The translations under genes were made by a program, and so were the position numbers. Positions 1-9,522 of a stretch of DNA of 64,000 nucleotides are shown here, piece by piece. Origin of the DNA: JADLHS01 sp044225555 (GTDB lineage Bacteria; Verrucomicrobiota; Verrucomicrobiia; Limisphaerales; JADLHS01); contig JBGAIM010000002.1 of the NCBI GenBank assembly GCA_044225555.1, positions 434,001 through 498,000 of the forward strand, written 5' to 3'. The notes beneath the pieces are model-generated. The model made no database searches. It worked only from the letters and a program-made list of their open reading frames with translations, and had not been told where the DNA came from. Every line of letters starts with the position of its first letter. Position 1 is the stretch's first letter.

Positions 1-1
1 G

Positions 2-1207
2 TTCGCTGAACTGTGGTCCGAGACCTTCCGCCATGTCGCGGAACACTCGCCCTTTTACCGCGAACTCTTTCACGGACAGAAGTCAGCTCCGGCGCTCAGC
101 ACCGTGCCGCTCGTGGACAAGGAAGTCCTGTCCGCGCGCAACCTGGATTTCCTCTGTGTGCCGCGGGAGCGGGTCGTCGAAATTGTCACCACTAGCGGCA
201 CCACGGGACAACCGTTGTTGTGGATGCTGTCCGAGTTGGACTTGGAACGGTTGGCGGAGAACGAACGATTATCTTTCAATTGCGCCGGACTGACCGCGAC
301 GGACACGGTCTTGGTGGCGGTGGCGATGGATCGGTGTTTCATGGCTGGCCTGGCCTATTGGCTGGGGCTGCGCAAACTCGGCTGTAAAATTGTGCGCACG
401 GGCGCGGTGTCCCCGATGCTCGTGCTGGAAATGATCGAACGCATCCGGCCGACCGCCATTGTTGGCGTGCCCTCGTTTCTGCGACTGGTCGCGGACAAAG
501 CCCGCGAGACCGGCTTTGATTTGAAGCAATCTTCGGTAAAGAAGGCCATCTGTATCGGCGAGCCGATTCGCGACTGCGCGTTCGCACTGAATCCTTCCGG
601 ACAAGTCATCGAAGCGGCATGGGGCGCGAAGGTCTTTTCCACTTACGGTGTGACGGAACTGGCAAACTCATTCTGCGAATGCGACGCCGGCGCGGGCGGG
701 CATCTACACGAGGAACAGTTGCACGTCGAGATTCTCGATGACCGGGGTCAGCCCGTGCCAGACGGAGAAGTCGGCGAAGTGGTGGCGACGACCCTGGGCG
801 TGGAGGCCATGTCGGTCATTCGCTATCGCACGGGCGATTGCGCCGCCCTGTTTCGCGAACCCTGCTCGTGCGGCCGAACCTCACCGCGACTTGGGCCGAT
901 TGTCGGGCGTAAAAATCAGAAGCTGAAGTTCAAAGGCACCTCGTTGTTTCCCTCGACGCTCACAGCCGTGTTGGAGGAGAGCCGCGGATTGGAGTCGTTC
1001 GTCGTGATTGCACGAAAGGAAAGTGAACTCTCCGACACCATCGAAGTGCTGGTTCAGGGCGCGGTTTCGCTGGCGGAACTGCGCGAGAGTTTGCAGGCGC
1101 GGGCGAAGATTGTGCCGCAGATTCGCGAAGCGACGCGCGAGGAAATTGAAGCGCTGCAAATGCCGTCGCAGGCGCGCAAGCGAAGAACGTTCGTGGATTT
1201 GCGGTGA
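2..1207 (+). CDS. AMP-dependent ligase, ApeH-like (5' truncated)
   Basis: Acyl/aryl-adenylate-forming enzyme of the phenylacetate-CoA ligase type. In aryl-polyene clusters such an enzyme activates the aromatic starter acid. The reading frame is open from base 2, and its first residues (FAELWSETFRHVAEHSPFYR) fit the usual N-terminal helix of this family, so the gene starts outside the window; the GTG at 104 is internal. Visible motifs are the P-loop-like TTSGTTGQP, the STYGVTE adenylate motif and YRTGD, followed by a small Cys cluster (CSCGRTSPRLG) typical of this family. The stop overlaps the next gene by 4 bp. The role in starter activation is inferred from context; the family assignment is secure. 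Confidence 0.88.
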   Translation, partial: FAELWSETFRHVAEHSPFYRELFHGQKSAPALSTVPLVDKEVLSARNLDFLCVPRERVVEIVTTSGTTGQPLLWMLSELDLERLAENERLSFNCAGLTATDTVLVAVAMDRCFMAGLAYWLGLRKLGCKIVRTGAVSPMLVLEMIERIRPTAIVGVPSFLRLVADKARETGFDLKQSSVKKAICIGEPIRDCAFALNPSGQVIEAAWGAKVFSTYGVTELANSFCECDAGAGGHLHEEQLHVEILDDRGQPVPDGEVGEVVATTLGVEAMSVIRYRTGDCAALFREPCSCGRTSPRLGPIVGRKNQKLKFKGTSLFPSTLTAVLEESRGLESFVVIARKESELSDTIEVLVQGAVSLAELRESLQARAKIVPQIREATREEIEALQMPSQARKRRTFVDLR

Positions 1208-2328
1208 AGCCCTGCGTCCTCATTCCCTGCTACAACCACCCGGCGACGGTGGGCGAAGTCGCGCGCGCGGCGCTGGCGCATTGCCCGGTCATTGTGGTGG
1301 ACGATGGCTCGACCGAAGAGTTACCGGAGTTGCCCGGTTGCGATGTGGTGCGGTTGCCATGCAATGGTGGCAAGGCGGCGGCACTCAAGGCCGGATTTCA
1401 GCGGGCAGTGGAACTTGGTTTCACTCACGCCATCACGATGGATGCGGACGGTCAGCATTTTGCGGAAGACCTGCCGAAGTTTCTCCTCGCAGCCCAAGCG
1501 CAGCCGGATGCCTATCTGGTCGGCGTGAGAGATTTGGTCGCGGCTGGTTGTCCCAAACATCGTCAGCGCTCGAATCGTATTTCGACTTTTTGGTATCGCG
1601 TGGAGACGGGCCTTCGTCTCGCGGACACGCAATGTGGCTTTCGTTGCTATCCGCTGGCGTTGGTGCAGCGCCTAAAGGTCAAGTCGGGTCGCTACGCTTA
1701 CGAACTGGAATTCATGGTGCGCGCCGCGTGGGTGGAAACGAAGATCATCGCAGTACCTGTGAAATGCACCTATGCGCCGGGGCAGACCGGGATTTCCCAT
1801 TTCCGAACCGTGCGTGACTTTGTTCACATCACCAACATGAACATCCTGCTGGTGCTGCAATCGTGGTTTGTGCCGGTACCGCTCCGGGTGGCGTGGTCGC
1901 AAGGTGAGCGCTGGGGTTTCATGCGGGCGCTGCGCGAATTTTTTGCCGATCATGCGCATGATCCGTTGCACATGTCGTTGGCGGTGGGCTTGGGACTATT
2001 CTTCGGCATCGTACCGATCTGGGGTTTTCAAATGGTCGCGGCGGCGGCGACCGCGCACTGGTTGCGCTTGAACAAGGCGATTGCGTTGGTCGCCAGTAAC
2101 ATTTCCATCGCGCCGGTCGCGCCGGTCATCGTCGGAGTCGGATTCATTCTGGGTCACTGGCTGTTCACCGGCGAGATGCTGCCACTTTCGTTGCCGGACA
2201 TGACGCGGGCCAAGGCGCTGGAATACGTTTGGGAATGGCTGGCGGGCAGTCTGGTGTTGGCGACCGTCGTGGCCGGACTCGGTACGTTGGTGACTTATCT
2301 CACCGCAAAATTGTTCTGGCGGAGATGA
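1204..2328 (+). CDS. GT2 glycosyltransferase fused to DUF2062
   Basis: 374 aa. Residues 1 to about 225 are a GT-A family 2 glycosyltransferase: PCYNH near residue 9, VVDDGST near 31-37, and the metal-binding DAD of ITMDADGQH at D80/D82. From about 245 to the end is a hydrophobic DUF2062 domain (HDPLHMSLAVGLGLFFGIVPIWG) with several membrane segments. GT2-DUF2062 fusions resemble dolichol-phosphate-sugar-type transferases, and aryl-polyene clusters often carry a GT2 enzyme (ApeJ-like). ATGA-type overlaps with both neighbours indicate translational coupling. The sugar and the acceptor cannot be read from the sequence. Confidence 0.9.
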   Translation: MKPCVLIPCYNHPATVGEVARAALAHCPVIVVDDGSTEELPELPGCDVVRLPCNGGKAAALKAGFQRAVELGFTHAITMDADGQHFAEDLPKFLLAAQAQPDAYLVGVRDLVAAGCPKHRQRSNRISTFWYRVETGLRLADTQCGFRCYPLALVQRLKVKSGRYAYELEFMVRAAWVETKIIAVPVKCTYAPGQTGISHFRTVRDFVHITNMNILLVLQSWFVPVPLRVAWSQGERWGFMRALREFFADHAHDPLHMSLAVGLGLFFGIVPIWGFQMVAAAATAHWLRLNKAIALVASNISIAPVAPVIVGVGFILGHWLFTGEMLPLSLPDMTRAKALEYVWEWLAGSLVLATVVAGLGTLVTYLTAKLFWRR

Positions 2329-5300
2329 AGGACAATCTCTACACGCGTTTATATCTTTGGCTCGTCGGCCATCGCCGGCTGGTTCTGGCCTTGCTGGCGT
2401 TGCTAACCGTGGCGGGGGTCGTGATCTCTTCGCGCATCAATCTCGAGGAAGACATTCTCGACATGCTCCCGCGCCATGACCAGCGCGTCGATGAATACCG
2501 CTACGCGTTGCGCAAGTTCCGGCAGATTGACCGCATCTATCTCGACGTGGGCATCAACACCGACGATCCCGAAAAACTCGGTCGCGCCGCGGATGAGGTT
2601 TTCGCCGCGCTGTCCACGAATTCGGCCTACGTGCGGATCATGTATCGCGTTGAAATTGGCGGGCAGGGGAAGGTGATTGATTTTCTGACCGGTGCGTTGC
2701 CAAACCTTTTCACCGAGACCGACGCGCGCGAGTTGGAGCAGAAACTGGAACCCGCTGCCGTGCGCGAACACCTCACAACGATGCGCCGCAAGCTGGCCGG
2801 GCCGGAGGGCATGGTGCTCAAGGAGGTGGTCGCGGGCGATCCGATCAACAGCAGTGCGCTGGTGGTCGCAAAAGTTCTGCCGCTGCAAACGGGGTTCGGC
2901 GGCGCGCAAATCGTGGATGGCCGGATTACCAGCGTTGATGGCCGGCACGTGTTGATGATGGCCGAACCGAAATTCCGGTCTTCGGATTCGCGCGAGAGCA
3001 CGGTGCTGATCAGCGAACTGCTGCAAATGGTGCGGGAAGTGGAACGGCAGTTTCCAGGTGTTCACGTGGCAATCACCGGCGGTCATCGCATGTCCGTGGA
3101 CAACGCTGCCATCATCCGGTCCGACGCCACGCGCTGTATTTCCATCGGCACCGTGGCGATGCTGGCTTTGTGCCTGATGGCGTATCGCCGGCGCTGGCTG
3201 GCGCTGGTAACTTTTCTGCCCTCGTTCTTTGGTACCTTGATTGCGGGCGTGGTGCTGGCGCTCTGGCAGGACCACCTGTCGGCCATTGCCCTTGGGTTTG
3301 CGTCCATTGCCATCGGCGTGACCGTGGACTACGCGATTCACGTCATTTATCACCTCGACGACGCGGGCAGTGCGGACCATCGAACCATCGGGCGACATTT
3401 GAGCGGGCTCGTTTTTCCAGTGGTGGTGGGAGTCATCACCACCATCGCGGCATTCCTGGTGATGACCGGGTCGCCGATGCACGGCTATCAGCAGATGGGC
3501 ATTCTCGGGGCGATTGGCGTCATCTTTTCCTCCGCGTTTGCCCTGGTGATTCTGCCGCTGCTCGTGCCGGTGCCAAAAAAAGCCGGCCAGCCGCCGCTGT
3601 GGCTGACCCAATGGTGGGAGCGCTATTTCGACTGGGAATCACGCCGAAGGTTTTGGTTGCTGGCATTCGTGGTGGTGCTGACTGTTGTCACGGGTTTGGG
3701 CGTGCGGCGGCTGCGCTTTGAGGGCGATATTTCCAAGATGAACGGCATCACCACGGCCACCCGGCAGGATGATGAGTTGATCAACAAGACCTGGGGTGAA
3801 GCCTTGGGCATGACGATGGTTTTGGCGCGCGGCAAGACCGCCGAGGAAGCGTTGGAACAAAACGATCATGCAGTAGAAATCCTCCGGCGCGATCCGAAAG
3901 TGTCCGCCGTGTTTTCTCTGTCCGCCGTCTGTCCCTCAGCGGCGACCCAGGAAGCGAACCTCCGGCGCTGGCGGGAATTCTGGACGCCGGTCAGGCGCGC
4001 AAGCCTGGGCCAAACATTGCAGCAGGTGGGGACGGAACTGGGTTTTCGCCCGGACGCTTTCGCGAAATTCTGGCAGACGGTGGAAGGCAAACCGGCGTTG
4101 TTAACGCTGGACATGTTCCGCGGGACCCCGTTGGAGCAGGCGCTGACCGAGCGGGTCGCTCTCGGCACAAATGACAACGCGGTGAGCACGCTGCTCAAGC
4201 TGGAGAACCGGGCGGATGTCGCCGGGCTGCGGGAGAAATTGCCCGGAATGTATGTGCTGGATGGTCGCGATTTTGCCGGTCACATCGCAGGCCTGACCAA
4301 AAGCAGCTTGCATGATTTCGTGTTGTGGACGGGCCTGGCGGTGGCGGGACTTTTATTTCTCTCGCTGGCGTCGGTCGAACTTGTGGTCATCACGCTCCTG
4401 CCCATCGGGCTGGGACTGATCTGGACGTTTGGCGTGATGGGCTGGCTGGGACTGCCGATTGATTTGATGAACAGCATCTTCGTCATCTTCATCATCGGCG
4501 TCAGCGAGGATTACAGCGTGTTCATGGTCATGACCCGGCTGGATGAATGGCGCGGGCGGCCCAAGCATACGGCAGTCGCCAGCGCATCGGTGTTTATCTC
4601 GGCCCTGACGACGATCTTCGGATTCGGCGTGATGGTGCTCGCCAGCCATCCGGTGCTGTTCTCCATGGGCACGACGGTATTGATCGGCATGGGGTTCGCC
4701 TTCGTAGTGACGCTGGTGTTGACCCCGATGTGCATGGACTTGCTGCTGTTTAAGGAGCAACCGCGGGGGGCGCCACGCTGGTGGCACGTGCTGGGCACGG
4801 TCTGGGTCGTCCTACACTTGGGTGGCAGTCAGTTGTTCCTCTATTACGTGCTGCGGCCCATCTTGAAAATCATTTCACCGCGCACGGCTGATGACCAATT
4901 GCGCCGGGCCACGCGTTGGATGGCGCGCGGGGTGGTGAAGGGGATGCCGTTTGGTAAACTGGAATTTCAGAACATCAGCCGGGAAACCTTTTCGCCGCCG
5001 TGCATCGTCATCAGCAATCATCAATCCGCCGTGGATGTGATGCTGGTGGTGAGCCTGCCGGGCGACGTGCGGCAAACCGCGAAGAAGCGCGTGTTCGACG
5101 CCCCCATGCTTGGCGTCGGTTGCAAGCTGCTGGGGCATGTGATGGTCGAGCCGAACGATCCGCAAACCACGCTGCAACGCTGCCGCGAGCGGCTGGCCGG
5201 CGGTGCGTGTGTGCATTTCTATCCCGAGGGCACGCGCTCGCCCGATGGCTTCGTGCAACGATTTCACCGGGGCGCGTTCGAACTGGCCGTGGAATTGAAC

Positions 5301-6065
5301 CAGGAAATCCTGCCGGTGATCATTTGTGATTCCAACACCGCGATGCCGCGGGATGCGTACTGGTTCGAACCGTTTCACTGCACGGTGCGGGCCTTGCCGC
5401 GGGTGACGCCGCAGAATTTCGATTACGCGCAAGGTGTCGTGCCGTTGATGAAGCACTGCGATGCCATCGTCCGCGCGGGCTTGCAGCAGCAACTCGATGA
5501 GATCAACACGCCGCGCGTTGTCCGGCGCAAAGTCGCCCGGCTCTATCGCTACCAGGGCGTGTTCATCGAGCAGTTTGCGTATTGGAAGCTGCGCTGCGAT
5601 CCGATGTTTGCCGCGCTGGATTCAGTCGTCCCGCGCCAGGGATTCATTCTCGATCTCGGCTGCGGCTATGGTCTGGCGACGCACTGGCTGGCGTGTTTCA
5701 CCGACGGGCGGACGTTCCTGGGCATTGACTACGACGAGGAAAAAATCCGCGTGGCGAAACGGACGGCGACAGAACACCCGCGCATTCAGTTCGAGCCCGG
5801 CGACATTCTGGAACGCGACTATCCGGCGTGCGACGTGGTGCTGTTGCTGGACGTGCTGCACTACTGGACGCCGGAGAAGCAGCAATTGATTCTAACCAAG
5901 GCGCGTCAGGCGTTGCGTCCGGGTGGACGATTGGTGTTGCGTGACGGCGCACGAGCGGAGAATGAAGCTCACCAACGCGTGCATCGCTGGGAGAAATTCG
6001 CCACGCGCGTGGGCATGAACCGGACGAAGGAGGGACTGCCGGTGCGGGGAATGATTCCAATGTGA
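2325..6065 (+). CDS. MMPL/RND exporter fused to PlsC acyltransferase and SAM methyltransferase
   Basis: 1246 aa from the ATG at 2325, chosen because it overlaps the previous stop (ATGA) and opens a typical MMPL N-terminus (TM helix near residues 19-35). Residues to about 860 form a two-half MMPL/RND transporter, with large extracytoplasmic loops and TM bundles around GVTVDYAIHVIYH and IGVSEDYSVF. A lysophospholipid-type acyltransferase follows, with NHQSAVD (H-x4-D, about 897-903) and FYPEGTR (about 964). A Rossmann methyltransferase ends the chain (DLGCGYG near 1109). The parts match ApeM, an acyltransferase and ApeB of aryl-polyene clusters joined in one chain. The methyltransferase ends abruptly after GLPVRGMIPM, earlier than expected, next to lower-GC DNA. 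Confidence 0.9.
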   Translation: MKDNLYTRLYLWLVGHRRLVLALLALLTVAGVVISSRINLEEDILDMLPRHDQRVDEYRYALRKFRQIDRIYLDVGINTDDPEKLGRAADEVFAALSTNSAYVRIMYRVEIGGQGKVIDFLTGALPNLFTETDARELEQKLEPAAVREHLTTMRRKLAGPEGMVLKEVVAGDPINSSALVVAKVLPLQTGFGGAQIVDGRITSVDGRHVLMMAEPKFRSSDSRESTVLISELLQMVREVERQFPGVHVAITGGHRMSVDNAAIIRSDATRCISIGTVAMLALCLMAYRRRWLALVTFLPSFFGTLIAGVVLALWQDHLSAIALGFASIAIGVTVDYAIHVIYHLDDAGSADHRTIGRHLSGLVFPVVVGVITTIAAFLVMTGSPMHGYQQMGILGAIGVIFSSAFALVILPLLVPVPKKAGQPPLWLTQWWERYFDWESRRRFWLLAFVVVLTVVTGLGVRRLRFEGDISKMNGITTATRQDDELINKTWGEALGMTMVLARGKTAEEALEQNDHAVEILRRDPKVSAVFSLSAVCPSAATQEANLRRWREFWTPVRRASLGQTLQQVGTELGFRPDAFAKFWQTVEGKPALLTLDMFRGTPLEQALTERVALGTNDNAVSTLLKLENRADVAGLREKLPGMYVLDGRDFAGHIAGLTKSSLHDFVLWTGLAVAGLLFLSLASVELVVITLLPIGLGLIWTFGVMGWLGLPIDLMNSIFVIFIIGVSEDYSVFMVMTRLDEWRGRPKHTAVASASVFISALTTIFGFGVMVLASHPVLFSMGTTVLIGMGFAFVVTLVLTPMCMDLLLFKEQPRGAPRWWHVLGTVWVVLHLGGSQLFLYYVLRPILKIISPRTADDQLRRATRWMARGVVKGMPFGKLEFQNISRETFSPPCIVISNHQSAVDVMLVVSLPGDVRQTAKKRVFDAPMLGVGCKLLGHVMVEPNDPQTTLQRCRERLAGGACVHFYPEGTRSPDGFVQRFHRGAFELAVELNQEILPVIICDSNTAMPRDAYWFEPFHCTVRALPRVTPQNFDYAQGVVPLMKHCDAIVRAGLQQQLDEINTPRVVRRKVARLYRYQGVFIEQFAYWKLRCDPMFAALDSVVPRQGFILDLGCGYGLATHWLACFTDGRTFLGIDYDEEKIRVAKRTATEHPRIQFEPGDILERDYPACDVVLLLDVLHYWTPEKQQLILTKARQALRPGGRLVLRDGARAENEAHQRVHRWEKFATRVGMNRTKEGLPVRGMIPM

Positions 6066-6153
6066 TGTTGGTAGCCAGTGATGCAGGGTTGCGTGTCGCA
6101 GCCAATAAATTGCTAGGTTGACCCGTCGTGAGTCGTGATGCCAATGTTGTTTC

Positions 6154-6786
6154 GTGACGTCAACACAGGCAATTCGAATTGACACCTTTTGGGCATGGTT
6201 CAAGTCTGCCCAAATGGAGATTGAGAGAGCGTACCTGGCTGGAGACGCCGGCTTTCTCGCAGGACAATTAACACCTCGCGTTCACAGTATAGAGGCTCGG
6301 CTAAATTGGGAAATTGGCCCGTACTACGATCCTGATTTGACGTTGGTGTTCAGCCCGAGCGTACGTGAAAACATAGACTTGGCGATACGGGTCACTGTAG
6401 CCGCTCCTGAAATTCCGAATTGGCATTTTTTGCCGGCCAAGCCACCAAAGACGATGACGAGTTTAGTCATGCGCTTACCTTTCGGATCTGAGGCTGAGAT
6501 TTGCGCAGACGATTGGTGCTATCGAGTGACTGCCTACAACAATTGTGAGTTTTTTGACATCGAAGTTTTCAGCAAAGCTCCTGTCTGTGTTAAAGAAAGT
6601 GATCTCCTATTGTTGACACACCTGTTAATTGAAGCTCTGGTGGGTGAAGTTACTTACTTGGAGCGAATTGGAGCTGTTACCGTTTATCGTCCCAGCGACC
6701 CACGGACACGTGAAAGGACAACGGCACTCCGGTTTCTTGGCGAGCACTTGGCCTCTCTGCTTGAAAATGGAAGTGGCGACTCTTAA
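6154..6786 (+). CDS. hypothetical protein in lower-GC insert
   Basis: 210 aa from a GTG start. I do not recognise a characterised family. The sequence is compact and soluble, with no signal peptide or TM helix. It has an N-terminal amphipathic stretch (TFWAWFKSAQMEIERAY) and a middle part with VTVAAPEIPNWHF, a style seen in cytosolic proteins of unknown function that often travel with toxin or immunity loci. Base composition is visibly poorer in GC than the flanking cluster genes. It ends 6 bp before the convergent acyltransferase gene. It is probably a recent insertion rather than a pathway gene. Confidence 0.65.
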   Translation: MTSTQAIRIDTFWAWFKSAQMEIERAYLAGDAGFLAGQLTPRVHSIEARLNWEIGPYYDPDLTLVFSPSVRENIDLAIRVTVAAPEIPNWHFLPAKPPKTMTSLVMRLPFGSEAEICADDWCYRVTAYNNCEFFDIEVFSKAPVCVKESDLLLLTHLLIEALVGEVTYLERIGAVTVYRPSDPRTRERTTALRFLGEHLASLLENGSGDS

Positions 6787-6792
6787 GGACCA

Positions 6793-7488
6793 TCACGGCT
6801 TCGCACCCGCAATCCTCTGCCGAATGAACTCAACAAATTCCTCGCGGGGCAGGGGGAGATAGTTTTCAGTTGCGATGGGTTCGCCGAATTGAACTTCCAC
6901 TTTGTGAAGGCCGCGGAAGGGATGGAAGCTGCCAGTCTTGGTGGAGATCAATTGCATGTTGGCAATGAAGACCGGCACGATGGGGATGCGCGCTTCCTGC
7001 GCGATGAAATAAATCCCCGGCTGACAGGTGGCCACGTTCACGCCGTCGCCGCGCGTGCCTTCCGGGAATACGACGAGATGAAAGTCATTGCCCGCACGGC
7101 CGAAAGTCTGGAGTTCGTCAATGCGATTGGGATTCATCTTGCCGCGTTCGAGCAGGAAAGCGGTCGGGCGGCTGAGGAATTTTCTGAACCACGAGGCGTG
7201 CCAGACGTGTTTGTCGCCGAGCACGAGAATCGGATAGCAACCCGAACGCCAGCACAGGGCGCCGAGCAGGATGGTGTCAAGCAGGCTGACGTGGTTGACG
7301 GCGAAAAGGTAGCGTTGCTTCGGATCGAGGCGGTCCAGTCCGCGCGTGCGGCGCAAATAGGGCAGGGCGAGAAACAGGGTTGCGCCCAAGCCGAGCCACC
7401 ATTGCACGAAAGTCAGTGCCGGCGTAACGCGGGGATGTGCCGGCACGGTGACGACTTTCGGCGGTAGTGCCGGGTTCTCGACGAGCAT
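6793..7488 (-). CDS. 1-acyl-sn-glycerol-3-phosphate acyltransferase-like (PlsC family)
   Basis: 231 aa. The start at 7488 is preferred over 7512 because it avoids overlap with the upstream stop at 7493 and lies 5 bp after it. The LPLAT signature is complete: NHVSLLD (H66, D71) and FPEGTR (about 141-146), plus an N-terminal hydrophobic anchor around residues 25-44. It would esterify an acyl or polyene chain onto a lipid head at the inner membrane. It is the last gene of the minus-strand arm and the second PlsC-type domain of the cluster, the other being fused to the MMPL exporter. Confidence 0.88.
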   Translation of the reverse strand: MLVENPALPPKVVTVPAHPRVTPALTFVQWWLGLGATLFLALPYLRRTRGLDRLDPKQRYLFAVNHVSLLDTILLGALCWRSGCYPILVLGDKHVWHASWFRKFLSRPTAFLLERGKMNPNRIDELQTFGRAGNDFHLVVFPEGTRGDGVNVATCQPGIYFIAQEARIPIVPVFIANMQLISTKTGSFHPFRGLHKVEVQFGEPIATENYLPLPREEFVEFIRQRIAGAKP

Positions 7489-7492
7489 CGCC

Positions 7493-9151
7493 CTAGTTTG
7501 GCCCTTTTGCACGATTCAGCAAATCTGCGAGTTCTTTTTTTTCCGACTCGAACGCCGGTTGCGCGGCAATCGCGGTTTCAAACGCCTGCGCGGCTTCGTT
7601 GTTTCGCCCCAACCCGCGCAGGGCGCGGCCGCGCAACGCCGCGTTCTGGTAGAAACCTGGGTTGAGCGTCTCAGCCTTCTCGGCATCTGACAAGGCTGTT
7701 TGCAGGTCGCCGGACTTAAGCGCGCGCCAGCCCGCGGCCAGAAGCTTGTGTGATTCGCGGGCGTTTTCGTATTCGCCGGATTCGAGCATGGCATCGGCAG
7801 GCACACCGAGGTCGGGTAATTCGCGATCGAAATCATACACGTCGAAGGCGACGAAGCGACCGAGCTGGCGCGGCGGTGCAGCAGCCCAGAAAATTCCGTC
7901 GGTCAAATCCATCACGGTCGAGTGGGTGGCGATGAGAGCATTGAGGGTGGAGCGATGGCCGTTGCCGGGGAACTTGCCGCCGGGGAGCTTGCGGTCGCGC
8001 AGCATCCCGGCGGCGACGGACGCATTGATGGTGCTGTGGTTGGTTTGCAGCAGTTCGGTCATGCGCTGGTAGCGTGGTGTGGAAGTGGCTTCTTCGAGGT
8101 AACGCAGGTTGCGCGAGTCATCCTTGAGCTTGTCGGTTTGAAAGTGATTGGCCGATACAATGGAGTCGCCTTCCGGCTCGCGGACGTTCGTGGTCTGAGG
8201 CGTTTTTTCGACGACGATGAATTTCCCGTCGGCGCGGCTGCCGATGAGCCAGAGCGTAGAGACGAAAACTTTGGCCTCGCGGATTATTTTCAGCGTCTCG
8301 TCGAGATTGTGCGCCTTTTGCAGAACGTCGCGGGCGACCATTGCAACGGGCGTGGCGGTTTCGCCCGGCAAACTGGACGGCGCGCCGTTGATGGTGACGG
8401 AAACTCCGGCGCGATTCATGCCCGAGACAACGCCGGCCATGCTGGCCCAGGAGAGTGAAATGAACGGGATGCCGTTGTCCGGTTCGCATAGAATCACCAC
8501 GCGGTCACGGCTGAAAACCTCGGCGGCTTCCCAATCGAAGTTGCGGCCAGTGATAAGATGGCCGCCCTTGGTCGCAGCACCCCACGCGCCGAAAGCCGTG
8601 CAACCGGCTTTCGAGATGAGCGGGTTATCAATCATCATGTAGGAGATGTCGTGCGCGGCGTGGTAGTTGAGGAGGCGGTTGTAGTAATTGCCAAGCTCCG
8701 GATGTGTGTCAGAGCAGCCGAGCGTGGTGCCGTAAATCTGCAATCGGTAGTCGTCCGGCACGTAACTGCTCAAACTGCGATTGCGGAAGATCACGTAGGT
8801 TTTGAGCACGTCCAGCTTCCACTGTTGGGGCACGTAACCGCGCACCATCACGAGGAATTCATCTTCCAGCGTGTGCATTTCCTTTTCCAGCAATTTGCCG
8901 GACGCATAGCCCATGTCGAAGGGCGAACCTTTGAGCCGGATGACGATCAAACCCTCGCGGCGCGTAACCCATGACTGGCCGAGCCAGGTTTTGCCGTCGC
9001 GTGTCTCGGGCTGGAGCTTGGTAATCGCAGTGTCGGCGGGCAGCGGCGGTGGTTTGGCCGTCCAACTGCGCATCAATACCCCGCTGAGCAGCCAGCCCCC
9101 GAGGACGAGGAGCACGGCAAAAAGCAGAATTCTTTTTAGCCAGCGTTTCAT
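7493..9151 (-). CDS. C45/linear-amide hydrolase-like protein with C-terminal TPR
   Basis: 552 aa. An N-terminal membrane anchor (residues 6-24) is followed by a peptidase C45 / acyl-CoA:6-APA acyltransferase-like Ntn-hydrolase domain. The likely nucleophile is Cys184 in KAGCTAFGAWG, followed by TGRNFDWE and VTINGAPSSLPG, all characteristic of this fold. About 80 C-terminal residues form TPR-like helices (AGWRALKSGDLQTALSDAEKA). Ntn hydrolases of this class cleave themselves before the Cys and then act on amide or acyl bonds. It is coupled by ATGA overlap to the dehydratase gene. The substrate is unknown; acyl transfer or hydrolysis of the cluster product is an inference. Confidence 0.85.
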   Translation of the reverse strand: MKRWLKRILLFAVLLVLGGWLLSGVLMRSWTAKPPPLPADTAITKLQPETRDGKTWLGQSWVTRREGLIVIRLKGSPFDMGYASGKLLEKEMHTLEDEFLVMVRGYVPQQWKLDVLKTYVIFRNRSLSSYVPDDYRLQIYGTTLGCSDTHPELGNYYNRLLNYHAAHDISYMMIDNPLISKAGCTAFGAWGAATKGGHLITGRNFDWEAAEVFSRDRVVILCEPDNGIPFISLSWASMAGVVSGMNRAGVSVTINGAPSSLPGETATPVAMVARDVLQKAHNLDETLKIIREAKVFVSTLWLIGSRADGKFIVVEKTPQTTNVREPEGDSIVSANHFQTDKLKDDSRNLRYLEEATSTPRYQRMTELLQTNHSTINASVAAGMLRDRKLPGGKFPGNGHRSTLNALIATHSTVMDLTDGIFWAAAPPRQLGRFVAFDVYDFDRELPDLGVPADAMLESGEYENARESHKLLAAGWRALKSGDLQTALSDAEKAETLNPGFYQNAALRGRALRGLGRNNEAAQAFETAIAAQPAFESEKKELADLLNRAKGPN

Positions 9152-9522
9152 TGGTCGCGCGACAGCAGCAGGATGGTTTCACCAGCAGGTTGGCCAGTAA
9201 CCGAAAAGCTCGCGCGCGCCTGAATGGTGTCCGGTTTCTCGACGAGTTTCAATTCCACACGCACGGTTTCCGCCGGGATAATCGGACGAAGAAACTTGGC
9301 CTTGGTCACTTCACGAACGGTGAGCGCGCAGTTCAAGACCAGCTCAGCCGTGATGCGGGCCATCTCAAGTTGAAACACGCCGGGCAGTAAGGGGCGGGTG
9401 GGGAAGTGACCGATGAAGGTCGGATCGTCCGCCGGGAAGCAAAACTCCAGTCGAGTCGAACCATCGGGGTTCATTTGCGGTGCGCCGGTCTGCGCGCAGC
9501 GGATGGACTCCTGCATCGTCAT
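9148..9522 (-). CDS. FabA/FabZ-type 3-hydroxyacyl-ACP dehydratase (ApeI-like)
   Basis: 124 aa, hotdog fold. The FabZ motif FIGHFPTRPLLPGV is intact, with catalytic His39. It would dehydrate 3-hydroxyacyl-ACP in each polyene extension cycle. The length is slightly short for FabZ (about 140-150) but normal for the ApeI type. Both ends overlap neighbours by ATGA. The alternative start two codons in (MQES) cannot be excluded. A second hotdog gene at 15622-16038 suggests a dehydratase pair, as in known aryl-polyene systems (ApeI and ApeP). Confidence 0.85.
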   Translation of the reverse strand: MTMQESIRCAQTGAPQMNPDGSTRLEFCFPADDPTFIGHFPTRPLLPGVFQLEMARITAELVLNCALTVREVTKAKFLRPIIPAETVRVELKLVEKPDTIQARASFSVTGQPAGETILLLSRDQ

